Assembly (NCBI RefSeq): GCF_009765865.1
Contig: NZ_LMUQ01000049.1
Location: 5,150 to 69,149 of the forward strand
From: Acidisoma sp. L85
GTDB taxonomy: Bacteria > Pseudomonadota > Alphaproteobacteria > Acetobacterales > Acetobacteraceae
Reading direction: 5' to 3'
Length of the DNA: 64,000 nucleotides
Shown: positions 26,867 through 35,519 of the stretch, in pieces
Numbering within the stretch: position 1 is the first letter of the stretch
Layout: each line of letters starts with the position of its first letter
Position numbers and translations under genes: made by a program
The notes under the pieces: model-generated
Seen by the model: the letters and a program-made list of their open reading frames with translations, nothing else
Databases searched by the model: none
What the model was told of the DNA's origin: nothing

Positions 26867-26993
26867 ACGGTAGCCGGGATTTTTTTCTGGTTGAGAGCTG
26901 ATTGCCGCATCTCCCACTCGCACACAGCCGCAGCGACTTCATCTGGCTCCAATTCTCCACGACTAAGCCGCTTGAATCTTGCCAAACAGGTCT

Positions 26994-27004
26994 CTGTCTG
27001 ACAA
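26994..27004. promoter_or_regulatory. Possible second GntR/FCD operator
   Basis: CTGTCTGACAA lies in the 203-base gap ahead of the aldo/keto reductase. It shares TGTC..ACAA with the candidate at 14500, and the gap is long enough for a promoter. A T7 run at 26880-26886 has no hairpin before it. Weak evidence. Confidence 0.25.
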
Positions 27005-27069
27005 CCTGCAAAGCCACGCGACCTAAGGTTCAATTAGAAAAGTCAATCAGTTCCGAGGGAGTTGACCTT

Positions 27070-28089
27070 ATGCCGCTGGATTTCGAGCGTCGCCGCATTG
27101 GCAAGACGTCCCTCTCGGTTCCGGTCCTCGGCTTTGGCTCGGCACATCTGGGAGAGTTGTATGGTCTTGTAACCGAAGCGGACTCGCTAGCGACGATCGA
27201 CGCAGCTTGGAATTCGGGCATTCGGCTGTTTGACACGGCACCCTTTTATGGGCTCGGCCTTGCGGAACACCGTCTTGGCTTCGGGCTGCGGCATCGGCCA
27301 CGCCGTGACTATGTGTTGACCACCAAGGTCGGGCGCGTACTAGAACGCCCTTTTGACCCGCCCGCCTTCAAGTCCGCGATGTGGAAGGGTGGCCTGCCGT
27401 TCCAACACCGCTTCGACTACAGCTATGATGGCTTCATGCGTTCGTACGAGCAAAGCCTGATGCGGCTAGGCATAAACACAGTTGACGCGCTGGTCATCCA
27501 CGACCTTGACAGCCTGTTTCATCAAGAGGAAATCGGCCACCATAAGCGCAGTCTCGTCACCTCCGGAATCAAGGCCCTTGAGGAGCTGAAGCGGCGGGGA
27601 GAGATCAGCGCGATTGGGATGGGCGTCAATACTAAGGAAGCGTTCGAGACGATCGCTCCTATCGTGGACCTCGATTTCGTTCTGGTCGCTATGCCCTATA
27701 CGCTGATCGATCAGGCGAGCCTTCATACCGGGATGGCTGAATGCGTGAAACGTGGCGTCAGCGTATTGATTGGTTCGCCTTTCGCATCGGGCATTCTTGT
27801 CAGTGATTCCGGCGCTGCCGCGAAATATGCCTATGCCGACGCGCCGGAAGATGTGCGAAGAAGAGTCAGAGAAATAGAGGCGGCCTGCCGAACCCACAAC
27901 GTGAAGCTCCCCGCTGCGGCATTGCAGTTTGTTCTCGCACACCCGGCCGTCGTTGCCGAGATTCCCGGAGCGGTAAAACCCAGCGAGGTCGAACAGAATG
28001 TCGCGTCCTTTATGGCGCCAATCCCGGCCGACTTTTGGGTGGATCTCAAATTGCAAGGGCTCATCGATAGCGACGCGCCGGTCCCATGA
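27070..28089 (+). CDS. Aldo/keto reductase, D-threo-aldose 1-dehydrogenase-like
   Basis: This 339-residue TIM-barrel oxidoreductase carries the AKR tetrad D55, Y60, K86 and H144 (FDTAPFYG, TTKVGR, LVIHDLD). Its FDTAPFYGLGLAEHRLG block is that of D-threo-aldose 1-dehydrogenase/L-fucose dehydrogenase proteins, which oxidise aldoses to lactones. ATG 27070 is chosen because GAGGGAG stands eight bases before it and homology starts there; an upstream start at 26902 would add 56 unrelated residues. It overlaps the next ATPase gene by four bases. An aldose-to-lactone step fits the amidohydrolase at 13.4 kb as lactonase. Confidence 0.83.
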   Translation: MPLDFERRRIGKTSLSVPVLGFGSAHLGELYGLVTEADSLATIDAAWNSGIRLFDTAPFYGLGLAEHRLGFGLRHRPRRDYVLTTKVGRVLERPFDPPAFKSAMWKGGLPFQHRFDYSYDGFMRSYEQSLMRLGINTVDALVIHDLDSLFHQEEIGHHKRSLVTSGIKALEELKRRGEISAIGMGVNTKEAFETIAPIVDLDFVLVAMPYTLIDQASLHTGMAECVKRGVSVLIGSPFASGILVSDSGAAAKYAYADAPEDVRRRVREIEAACRTHNVKLPAAALQFVLAHPAVVAEIPGAVKPSEVEQNVASFMAPIPADFWVDLKLQGLIDSDAPVP

Positions 28090-29648
28090 GCGCCTCTACT
28101 CAATCAATCGGTGGCCAAAGCGCCGCCGACCGAGCCATTCTCCTATCGGCGCGCGGCATCACCAAACAGTTCGCCGGTGTGGAGGTGCTTCGCGACGTCG
28201 ATCTAGACCTGTATGCGGGCGAGATCCACGCCCTTCTTGGGGAGAACGGTGCGGGCAAATCGACCTTTGCCAAAATCGTCGCCGGCGTTCACCGTCCCAG
28301 CCGGGGCGTTCTGCTCCTCAACAATGCGAGGATTGAGGTGCTTAGCCCGCTGGCGGCACAGAAGCTCGGCATTACCCTCATACACCAGGAGCCGATTTCG
28401 TTTCCGGACTTGTCCATATCGGAAAATCTTGCCCTCGGTAGGGACGACGGCAAGCCACTCGGCCGCGTGCGATGGGCCGAACTGAAGCGCGAGGCCAACA
28501 GTTTGATGGCGCAGCTCGGAATCATGATTGACGTTACCAGGCCAATGCGGGGACTTTCAATCGCCGACCAACAGATGGTGGAAATCGCGCGAGCGCTGGC
28601 CAGCGAAAGCAAGCTCATCATCATGGATGAGCCTACGGCGCCGCTGACCCCAAAGGAGGTCGAGACCCTTTTCGGCATCTCTCGGCAACTTAGAAATGAG
28701 GGCCGCTCGATCGTCTTCATTAGCCATCGGTTGGAGGAAGTGCGAGCGCTCTGCGACCGCGTTACGATCTTTCGCGACGGCAATAAGATCGCCACTGAGG
28801 AGACGAAGAATCTTACGGACGCTGAGATCATCAGGCTGATGATCGGTCGCGAGGTGAAGGGTTACATTCCCAAGCACAAAACGACGGTTGGCGAGGTTGC
28901 GCTCGCGGTCGAGGGGCTGACACTGCCCGGTCGGTTCGAAAATATCAGCTTTGAGATTCGCAAAGGTGAAATCGTCGGCCTCGGCGGACTGGTCGGCGCC
29001 GGGCGGACAGATGTCGCACGGGCGATCTTCGGGGTCGCGCCGGCTGCCTCTGGAACCATCGCTGTTAACGGTCAAGTGGTGGAAATCAGGGAGCCAGCGG
29101 ATGCGGTGGCACAGGGATTGGCCTTTGTCCCCGAAGATCGGGCCGTAGCGGGCATATTCCGCACGCTGCCCGTCTCGCAAAACATCACGGCCGCGGTGCC
29201 TGAAATGATTGCGCCAAAGGGTTTCATACGACACGGGTTGGAACGCACGATCGCCCTGGACTCGGTCAAGAAAATGATGATCCGTCTTGTTTCTCCTCGT
29301 CAACCCATCGGTGAACTTTCGGGTGGAAATCAGCAAAAGGCGATTCTCGCACGTTGGCTGCTGACGGACCCGAAGATACTGATTCTGGATGAGCCGACGC
29401 GCGGTGTCGATATCGGCGTCAAGGCTGAGTTCTACGAGATGATCGGCGCGCTGGCGGCGTCGGGGCGAGCGATCCTCCTCATCTCCTCGGAATTGCCCGA
29501 GCTGCTTGCACTGAGCGATCGGGTTCTGGTGATGTCGGAGGGCCAGCTCACCGGCGATTTTGCCCGCGGTGACGCAACCGAGGAGAGCGTGATGCATGCG
29601 GCCGTGCCTCGCCGCAAAGTTGTAGGCGACGCCCAGGCAGCCGCATGA
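28086..29648 (+). CDS. Sugar ABC transporter ATPase (RhaT/LsrA-like)
   Basis: This 520-residue double-NBD ATPase has, in NBD1, GENGAGKSTFAKIVAG, LSIADQQMVEIARAL, IIMDEPTAPLT and ISHRLEEV. NBD2 has GLVGAGRTDVARAIFG, LSGGNQQKAILARW and LILDEPTRGVDIG. Its ATG overlaps the aldo/keto reductase stop (ATGA), and its own stop overlaps the next permease in the same way, so the set is translationally coupled. Gene order ATPase-permease-permease-binding protein is that of rhamnose (RhaTPQS) and AI-2 (LsrACDB) importers. Confidence 0.88.
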   Translation: MSASTQSIGGQSAADRAILLSARGITKQFAGVEVLRDVDLDLYAGEIHALLGENGAGKSTFAKIVAGVHRPSRGVLLLNNARIEVLSPLAAQKLGITLIHQEPISFPDLSISENLALGRDDGKPLGRVRWAELKREANSLMAQLGIMIDVTRPMRGLSIADQQMVEIARALASESKLIIMDEPTAPLTPKEVETLFGISRQLRNEGRSIVFISHRLEEVRALCDRVTIFRDGNKIATEETKNLTDAEIIRLMIGREVKGYIPKHKTTVGEVALAVEGLTLPGRFENISFEIRKGEIVGLGGLVGAGRTDVARAIFGVAPAASGTIAVNGQVVEIREPADAVAQGLAFVPEDRAVAGIFRTLPVSQNITAAVPEMIAPKGFIRHGLERTIALDSVKKMMIRLVSPRQPIGELSGGNQQKAILARWLLTDPKILILDEPTRGVDIGVKAEFYEMIGALAASGRAILLISSELPELLALSDRVLVMSEGQLTGDFARGDATEESVMHAAVPRRKVVGDAQAAA

Positions 29649-30631
29649 CGATTATCGCTCTCCTAAGGCGTCGCGAAGCCGGCATAATTGTAATGATCGT
29701 CATATTTTCGCTGTTCGTTGGGGTGCTTCAGCCGCGCTTTCTTACCTCCGAGACGCTGAGGATCGTTTTACTCGCTGTGCCGCTGGTCATGATCGCGGCG
29801 ATGGGTGAGATGATGGTGATTGTCGCCCGGCATGTCGATCTCTCCATCGGTTCTATTCTCGGCTTTTCCTCGATCGTCGCGGGCATGTTGTGGCGCGATC
29901 ACCCCGGTTTGCCAGTCCTTCTTGGCGTCGTTGCGGCACTGGCAACGGGCTCTGCCCTAGGACTCGTAAACGGGCTGGTGGTGACGATCTTCCGGTTGCC
30001 GTCGATCATCGTGACACTGGGAACGCTCAGCCTCTACCGGGGACTACTATTCTTCTACTCGGATTCAAGACAGGTGGATCCGCAATATATCCCACGCGAC
30101 ATTATCGGAATGAGCCAAACCTCTCCGATATTTGGAATTCCTTGGATCATCATCGTCGCCTGCGTCATTGCGTTGGCAACCTATTTCTTTCTGGATCACA
30201 CACGCCTCGGCCGACAGATCTATGCTATCGGGTCCAACCCAACCGCGGCGCCGCTGCGCGGCATTCGTGCTGCTCCCGTTACCATATTGGTTTTCGTCAT
30301 CTCTGGTGCACTGGCCGGGGTCGCGGGAGTACTGTACGCGTCACGCTTCGGCTACGTGAATCCGGGCATCACTGGTGTCGGTTTCGAGTTCACGGTCATT
30401 GCTCCTATCGTCATCGGCGGCGTATCGATAAATGGGGGCGTCGGTTCCGTCGGGGGCACGGCCCTCGGCGTACTTCTGCTCGGTGCGGTAAGCGTGGCAT
30501 TGCCCGTCCTGGGAGTGTCGGGGTTTTGGCAGAACGCCATCTATGGCGCGGTGATTCTCTTCGCGCTCGTGATTGACCGTAGCGTTCGCCAGGGCGGGCT
30601 CAAGGGTTTGCTGGCGAGGGACGCCGCATGA
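29645..30631 (+). CDS. Sugar ABC transporter permease (RhaP/LsrC-like)
   Basis: This 328-residue permease has about ten hydrophobic segments, starting with IIVMIVIFSLFVGVLQPRF. Conserved blocks are VIVARHVDLSIGSILG, RLPSIIVTLGTLSLYRG and IGGVSINGGVGSVGGTALG. It overlaps both the ATPase and the second permease by ATGA. Presence of two different permeases means a heterodimeric channel, unlike the other two importers in this window, which have one each. Confidence 0.87.
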   Translation: MTIIALLRRREAGIIVMIVIFSLFVGVLQPRFLTSETLRIVLLAVPLVMIAAMGEMMVIVARHVDLSIGSILGFSSIVAGMLWRDHPGLPVLLGVVAALATGSALGLVNGLVVTIFRLPSIIVTLGTLSLYRGLLFFYSDSRQVDPQYIPRDIIGMSQTSPIFGIPWIIIVACVIALATYFFLDHTRLGRQIYAIGSNPTAAPLRGIRAAPVTILVFVISGALAGVAGVLYASRFGYVNPGITGVGFEFTVIAPIVIGGVSINGGVGSVGGTALGVLLLGAVSVALPVLGVSGFWQNAIYGAVILFALVIDRSVRQGGLKGLLARDAA

Positions 30632-31620
30632 CTACTAACCTGCCTCCCTCAGCGTCTTCACAGGATGCGTCCAAGCCACTCTGGCGCGCTACTCTCATGC
30701 GTCCAGAGACTATGACTTTGGTCCTCCTGGTCGCGGCTATTATCGTCGGTTCGCTGTTGTCACGGTTCTTCGACTCACTGAGCTTCATTCTTGAGAGTGC
30801 GACCTATTATTCCGAATTCTCGATCGTCGCATTGGTTCTAACCCTTGTGATCATATCCGGCGAGATCGATCTATCGCCGGCCGCTATGATGGCGCTATCT
30901 GCTTGTCTGTTCGGGTCGGCCTTTCAGGCGGGCGTGCCAATTGGCTTGGCGATGGTTATTAGCATCGTCTCTGGCGTCGTCATGGGCGCTTTCAACGGCT
31001 TTATGGTGCTTTGGCTAAGACTGCCATCTCTTATGGTGACCATCGGCACGCTCACCATGTATCGGGGCCTCGCCCAGATTCTTGCCGGTGACAGGTCGAT
31101 CAGCAAATTCCCGACCTGGTTCGTCGGTGTAGATTACCGCGAGCTCTATGGCGTGCCAATACCGGTGCTCATTTTCATCTTCGCCTCGATTGTCCTTGCG
31201 GTGGTCCTCGGCACGACAATCTTGGGTCGCCAAATCTATCAGATCGGCACGAGCGAGGTCGCCGCGCGTTATGCCGGCATCAAGGTAAGGCGGATAAAGT
31301 TCATGCTGTTTGTGAGCATGGGCGTCGTGAGCGCGATCTGCGGGCTTATCGCCACATCGCGGCTTGCGTCTGTTCGGTACGATCTGGCCTCAGGCGGCGA
31401 GCTTCAAATGGTCTTGATCGTAATGCTCGGTGGGACTTATATCTTCGGCGGGCGCGGCACGATTCTTGGAACGTTCATAGCCTCCTGGCTGCTTGTTATC
31501 ATAGCGACTGGTATGACAGTCGCCGATATTCCGGTGACCTACCAACTGACCGTGATGGGCTTATTGCTGATCGTGTCAATCATCTCTACTAATTTGATCT
31601 ACTCTCGCAACCAAGCATAG
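30628..31620 (+). CDS. Sugar ABC transporter permease (RhaQ/LsrD-like)
   Basis: This 330-residue second permease of the same importer has about 25 cytoplasmic residues, then membrane segments from MTLVLLVAAIIVGSLLSRFF. The family blocks are ISGEIDLSPAAMMALSA, RLPSLMVTIGTLTMYRG and LGGTYIFGGRGTILGTFIAS. It is four-base overlapped with the preceding permease and 39 bases ahead of the binding-protein gene. It pairs with the first permease in the inner membrane. Confidence 0.87.
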   Translation: MTTNLPPSASSQDASKPLWRATLMRPETMTLVLLVAAIIVGSLLSRFFDSLSFILESATYYSEFSIVALVLTLVIISGEIDLSPAAMMALSACLFGSAFQAGVPIGLAMVISIVSGVVMGAFNGFMVLWLRLPSLMVTIGTLTMYRGLAQILAGDRSISKFPTWFVGVDYRELYGVPIPVLIFIFASIVLAVVLGTTILGRQIYQIGTSEVAARYAGIKVRRIKFMLFVSMGVVSAICGLIATSRLASVRYDLASGGELQMVLIVMLGGTYIFGGRGTILGTFIASWLLVIIATGMTVADIPVTYQLTVMGLLLIVSIISTNLIYSRNQA

Positions 31621-31659
31621 CGGGCGCTGCCGGGGCTCAGCATGTAACAGGAGGGACTT

Positions 31660-32664
31660 ATGTTCAAAAGATTAACGCAGCTCGGACTTTCGCTGGGACT
31701 CGCGGTAGCGGGCGCGGCTGTTGCTCACGCTGCTGATAAGGTTTCCATCGTCTACATCCCAAAGAACACTGGCAATCCATACTTCGATTCGCTCGAGAAG
31801 GGCTTTCAGGACGGTTGTGCCAAGCTTGGCTGCACTTTCGACGCTCAGGCCCCCGCTACGGCTGATGCGACTTCCCAGATCCCGTTCATCACAGCGCAGA
31901 CGCAGCGCGGCGTCAGCGTGATCGCGATCTCGCCAAACAGCCCGGACGCCCTCAACCAAGTGCTCGACCGCGCACGGGAGCGCGGCATTCTTGTACTCGC
32001 AGTCAATGGCGATCTTGTTGGAAACCTTCAACATCGCGATGCCGGTATTCTTCCGGTCGACTTCACCAAGACGGGCCCTGGGCAAGTGGAGCTGCTTGGT
32101 TCTGAGATCGGCTATAAGGGGGACATCGCCATTCTCTCAGCCACGACCGATGCGCCCGACCAAAATACCTGGATCGCGGCGATGAAGGATGTGCTCGCCC
32201 ATAATCCTAAATACGCTAAGATGAAACTGCTGACGATCGCTTACGGTGATGACGATCCGCAGAAGTCGACCACCGAGATGGAAGCGCTGATTCAGAAGTA
32301 TCCGACTTTGAAAGGAGTAATCTCGCCTACGACTGTGGGAGTGGCGGCTGCGGCGCAAGTCATTGAGACCGCCGGCAAAGCGAAGCAGATCACGTTAACC
32401 GGCCTTGGGACACCGAATCAGATGCGCCCCTTCATCAAGGACGGTACGGTGCACGCGATCCAGCTCTGGAGCCCTTACAACGAAGGACTTCTCACGGCTT
32501 ATTTCGCCGTAGGCGTGAAGAGCGGCGCGATCAAGAACTCGCCGGGCACGACATTTGAGGTCCCCGGCCTTGGCACGGTTACCATCGGGCCGGATCATAT
32601 CATCAACACCCAAGCCGAACTTACGACATTCGACGAAAGCAATATTGACAAGTATAATTTCTAA
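31660..32664 (+). CDS. Sugar ABC transporter binding protein (RhaS-like)
   Basis: This 334-residue periplasmic binding protein has a Sec signal (MFKRLTQLGLSLGLAVAGAA, cut near AHAA). VSIVYIPKNTGNPYFDSLEK, VIAISPNSPDAL, VISPTTVGVAAAAQ and the terminal ESNIDKYNF are typical of the RhaS/LsrB group. An AGGAGGG site precedes ATG. It ends the 14.7-kb rightward run. Rhamnose is one candidate ligand by family, but no rhamnose kinase, isomerase or aldolase is beside it, so another deoxy-sugar or polyol is equally possible. Confidence 0.87.
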   Translation: MFKRLTQLGLSLGLAVAGAAVAHAADKVSIVYIPKNTGNPYFDSLEKGFQDGCAKLGCTFDAQAPATADATSQIPFITAQTQRGVSVIAISPNSPDALNQVLDRARERGILVLAVNGDLVGNLQHRDAGILPVDFTKTGPGQVELLGSEIGYKGDIAILSATTDAPDQNTWIAAMKDVLAHNPKYAKMKLLTIAYGDDDPQKSTTEMEALIQKYPTLKGVISPTTVGVAAAAQVIETAGKAKQITLTGLGTPNQMRPFIKDGTVHAIQLWSPYNEGLLTAYFAVGVKSGAIKNSPGTTFEVPGLGTVTIGPDHIINTQAELTTFDESNIDKYNF

Positions 32665-32798
32665 TAAGTGGAGGTGGGGTCGTCACGAAGCTAGTTATCT
32701 AATGGAGCCAGATCATCACGGGCGACGTCGAAAAGCCGCCGCCGGCCCAGCCACGGCCGGTCCGGCGAAGCGCGATTACGATTGGCGATTTATCATCC

Positions 32799-33009
32799 TT
32801 GGATGATCTCGCCAATCGCATCGACCATCCGGATCTCGGCGCGTGCGCCGACGATATGCTCGTGTTGAAGAATATCGGGTCACGCGGTGAGTCCGGCATG
32901 CCGGAAGCGGCTTATTGCCGATCCCAAAAACTCCCGCGCGCCAGGGTCAAAGACATGCTGAGGATCTGCGATGGCCGCATCAGCGGCACGGCGTTCGGAC
33001 CGATCGGGC
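32799..33009 (+). pseudogene. IlvD/Edd-family dehydratase remnant
   Basis: A 70-residue segment reads DDLANRIDHPDLGACADDML, VLKNIGSRGESGMPEAA and VKDMLRICDGRISGTAFGP. This matches the C-terminal middle part of dihydroxy-acid/sugar-acid dehydratases (GPxGGPGMPE, KDMVRISDARMSGT). Consensus residues are altered (GPRGGPG to GSRGESG), and no N- or C-terminal part is present. It lies 134 bases after the RhaS-like gene, so a sugar-acid dehydratase probably once closed this operon. Confidence 0.7.
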
Positions 33010-33054
33010 CGCATAATACAACAAATTCGTCGCGCACGCTGCCCTCAGTTAGAC

Positions 33055-34076
33055 TTAGATGGAGACGACACGCGCCTCAGCCGCACTGACGCGTGCGGCG
33101 TCGAGGACGGCGATGGTGGCAATCGCTTCCTCGGCACTTACCGGCGGCGGCCCCCTTCCCGGACCGCTTCGGCAAACGCTTCGTAATAGTCGTGATAGCG
33201 GCCTTGCTCGGATGGTATCCGCTCGTTCCCCGCGGCGGTTCGCAACGTGCCCCAAAGTTCGGGTTTCTCGAATCCCCAGCCCGCGAGGTCATCCGCCGGA
33301 CGACGGCCCGCAAAGATCGCCTGCGCCTGCACGTCCGTTCCCGATGACACGTAACTACCCGCCTCGCCATAAGCGCGGAACTCGCGGACTGCGAGGTGGT
33401 TGAGCTTGCTGCACGACAAGTGGGACCGGACGCCGCTTTCATGCTGGAGCGCCAGCACGAACCCTGCGTCGGTCGGTCCCTCCGGGCGGTCGACAACGTC
33501 CAGCAGAGCGTAGACGGAGGTCGCACGCCCGAGCAGCCACAGGATCTGGTCAACGAGATGGCTCCCGACGTCGCGGAGTAAGCCGCCAAATGGCCCCGCC
33601 TCCAAGGTGTTCGGGTCGTCGAGATCGAAGCGTGAATGAATGCGCCAGATTGCGCCGAGACGCCCTCCGTCCAACACCTTGCGCAGCGTTTGGACATCGG
33701 CGTCGAGCCGCCGGTTATGGAACACGCTGAGGACCACGCCCTTGGCTTTCGCGGCCGCGTCGAGCTCCCGGCCGATTGCCGCATCGGGGGCAAAAGGCTT
33801 GTCGGCGATGACCGGCACACCCGCCGCGATCGCCTCCAGCACCAAGGCCCGTCTTGTTTGGGGCGGCGTTCTGATCGTGACCGCATCGACGCCGGCGTCG
33901 AGCATCGCCGTGAGACTTGGATAGATGCTCACGCCCGGCAGGTCGCTCTTCGCTCGTTCGACCGTGGCCGGCGCCCGCGCCACAATGCCGGCAAGTTCGA
34001 CCCCTCTGGCCGCCTGGATGAAGGGCACATGAAAATGCCGCCCCCCGGTGCCGTATCCGACAACCCCGATCCGCAT
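33055..34076 (-). pseudogene. Gfo/Idh/MocA-family dehydrogenase, frameshifted near its end
   Basis: This NAD(P)-dependent sugar/inositol-type oxidoreductase starts MRIGVVGYGTGGRHFHVPF and has the Rossmann site GYGTGG, the family lysine in ADKPFAPDA and HLVDQILWLLG. The first frame stops at 33138 after EAVREGGRRR. The next frame continues as PPPVSAEEAIATIAVLDAA, the usual end of these proteins, to 33055. One missing base in a G/C-rich run near 33150 explains it. ATG 34076 follows GAGGGA; 26 upstream codons are open but unlikely. It follows the orphan binding protein in the same direction. Confidence 0.72.
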
Positions 34077-34384
34077 CGCGCTTCCCTCTGGTTTCGATAG
34101 GCGCTTCCCTCGCCGCTTAAATTCTCGGGGAAACCGAGCCCATCGCATGATCATTGGTCAACAGCTACTCCAACGTTCTGGCTCCAGCGCTTCCTAGCGG
34201 GGCTTGCTATCATTGTCGGCATGCTGAACGCGCGTCCGCGAATTCGACCGTCATCAGAGAAGAAGACTGTCGCCGGTCTCGCGCCCGGATCATGATAGAC
34301 TCTCCCGGCCTGCAGCTATCCTAGGAATAGACGCCCTTCGATCCATCCGGCGGCCATGTGCATCTTCCTTTAGGCTACAGGATG
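34077..34384. other. Gap between dehydrogenase and binding-protein genes
   Basis: This 308-base stretch shows no gene, RNA or strong hairpin. It may carry a promoter for the Gfo/Idh gene, since the distance from the binding-protein stop is long for one transcript, but I see no clear -35/-10 pair. Confidence 0.35.
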
Positions 34385-35356
34385 TCAGCGGGTTCCTTGC
34401 TTGGCAAATTGCCCGATCTGTGCCGCGTTTTCCTTTGTCACGAAGGTCGGCCCCGTCAGCAGTGGACCACCGCCGCCGATCACATTACCATTGGTTTTGT
34501 AGAGCCAAAGCGAATCGATGGACTCGTAGCCCTGAACAAAAGGTTGGATATCAATCGCCCATTGCAGCTTACCTTGCTCGATAAGTGTGATCGCACGCGG
34601 GTCTAAGCCGAATGTGCCAACCTGAGCTTTGCTGTTGGCGATTTTGATCGCCTGGAGCGCGGGTGGCACGAAGTCGGCTCCGAGAGTGACGACAAAACCG
34701 ACCGCTGGATCCTGTTGAAGTTTTGCCGTTATCCGGGACTGCGCGCTCGCCATATCGTAGCCGGGCACATAGACGGTCGATAGCTTGCCCTTAAATGTCT
34801 TCTGAATTCCGTCGCAGCGATCTTCCAGTTGGATGGCTCCCTGCTCTTGATCAATGCAAAGTGCCGCTGTGACACCGGCCGCGTTCAGCCGGTCGCCGAC
34901 AGCCATGCCACTACTCGTCTCATCGGTGCCGATATAGGACATCACGCCCATCTGCTTCCAGTTGTCTCCGGCCGCGTTGAAGGCGACGACCGGGACATTC
35001 TGCGAGACCGCCTGTTTGACCGCTGTGGACATCGCCAGAGGAAAAGCGAGCGTGAGGGCGATGCCATCCACATGCTGCTGCAGAACATTGGTGACCAATT
35101 GCGACTCCCCTGATCCAGTCGGATTGGCAAGGTAGATCAACTTGACGTTGTCCTTTAGGGCGGCGGCCTGCGCTCCTTTGCGGATAACGTCCCAGAACGT
35201 GTCGCCAGGCTGGCCGTGGGTTATAATCGCAAAGGTATATCTCGGTGGACCCGACGCCGAACTGGCCGTTGGAAGCGCAGCGGTGGCCGCCGAAACAGTA
35301 ACAGCAGAAATGAAAAGGAGAGCTTTCTTCAAACACTTCATTTTCTTGGTTCCCAT
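34385..35356 (-). CDS. Sugar ABC transporter binding protein, orphan
   Basis: This 323-residue periplasmic binding protein has a long signal peptide (about 35 residues, ALLFISAVTVSAATAALPTA). Mature blocks are FAIITHGQPGDTFWDVIRKG, GIALTLAFPLAMSTA and FGLDPRAITLIEQGK, a Peripla_BP_4 fold that is also common in inositol and sugar-alcohol receptors. GAGG stands upstream of ATG. No permease or ATPase lies beside it, so it either uses one of the importers at 8-32 kb or served a lost one. Its neighbours are a desaturase upstream and a Gfo/Idh dehydrogenase downstream. Confidence 0.83.
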   Translation of the reverse strand: MGTKKMKCLKKALLFISAVTVSAATAALPTASSASGPPRYTFAIITHGQPGDTFWDVIRKGAQAAALKDNVKLIYLANPTGSGESQLVTNVLQQHVDGIALTLAFPLAMSTAVKQAVSQNVPVVAFNAAGDNWKQMGVMSYIGTDETSSGMAVGDRLNAAGVTAALCIDQEQGAIQLEDRCDGIQKTFKGKLSTVYVPGYDMASAQSRITAKLQQDPAVGFVVTLGADFVPPALQAIKIANSKAQVGTFGLDPRAITLIEQGKLQWAIDIQPFVQGYESIDSLWLYKTNGNVIGGGGPLLTGPTFVTKENAAQIGQFAKQGTR

Positions 35357-35519
35357 TGTCGTCCTCGTTCGGTGAGCACCGGAGGACGGATTTTGATTGA
35401 ACTAAGGCACAGCCAGGTCAGACATCTTTGCTAACCCAACTCTATGCACATCATTCAGCCGTCACTGCTGCCTATCCACTGACCATCATGAAGCGGATTC
35501 AAGCTACGTGGCCCGAGTA

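Noticed and set aside
26880-26886. T-run after the second zinc dehydrogenase as a terminator
   Set aside because: No stable hairpin lies directly before the T7 run.
28557-29597. 346-residue leftward open frame
   Set aside because: It is the antisense shadow of the intact ABC ATPase, with no motif or ribosome site.
33077-33886. 269-residue leftward frame
   Set aside because: Frame shadow of the Gfo/Idh dehydrogenase, with arginine/serine-rich composition typical of a shifted GC-rich gene.
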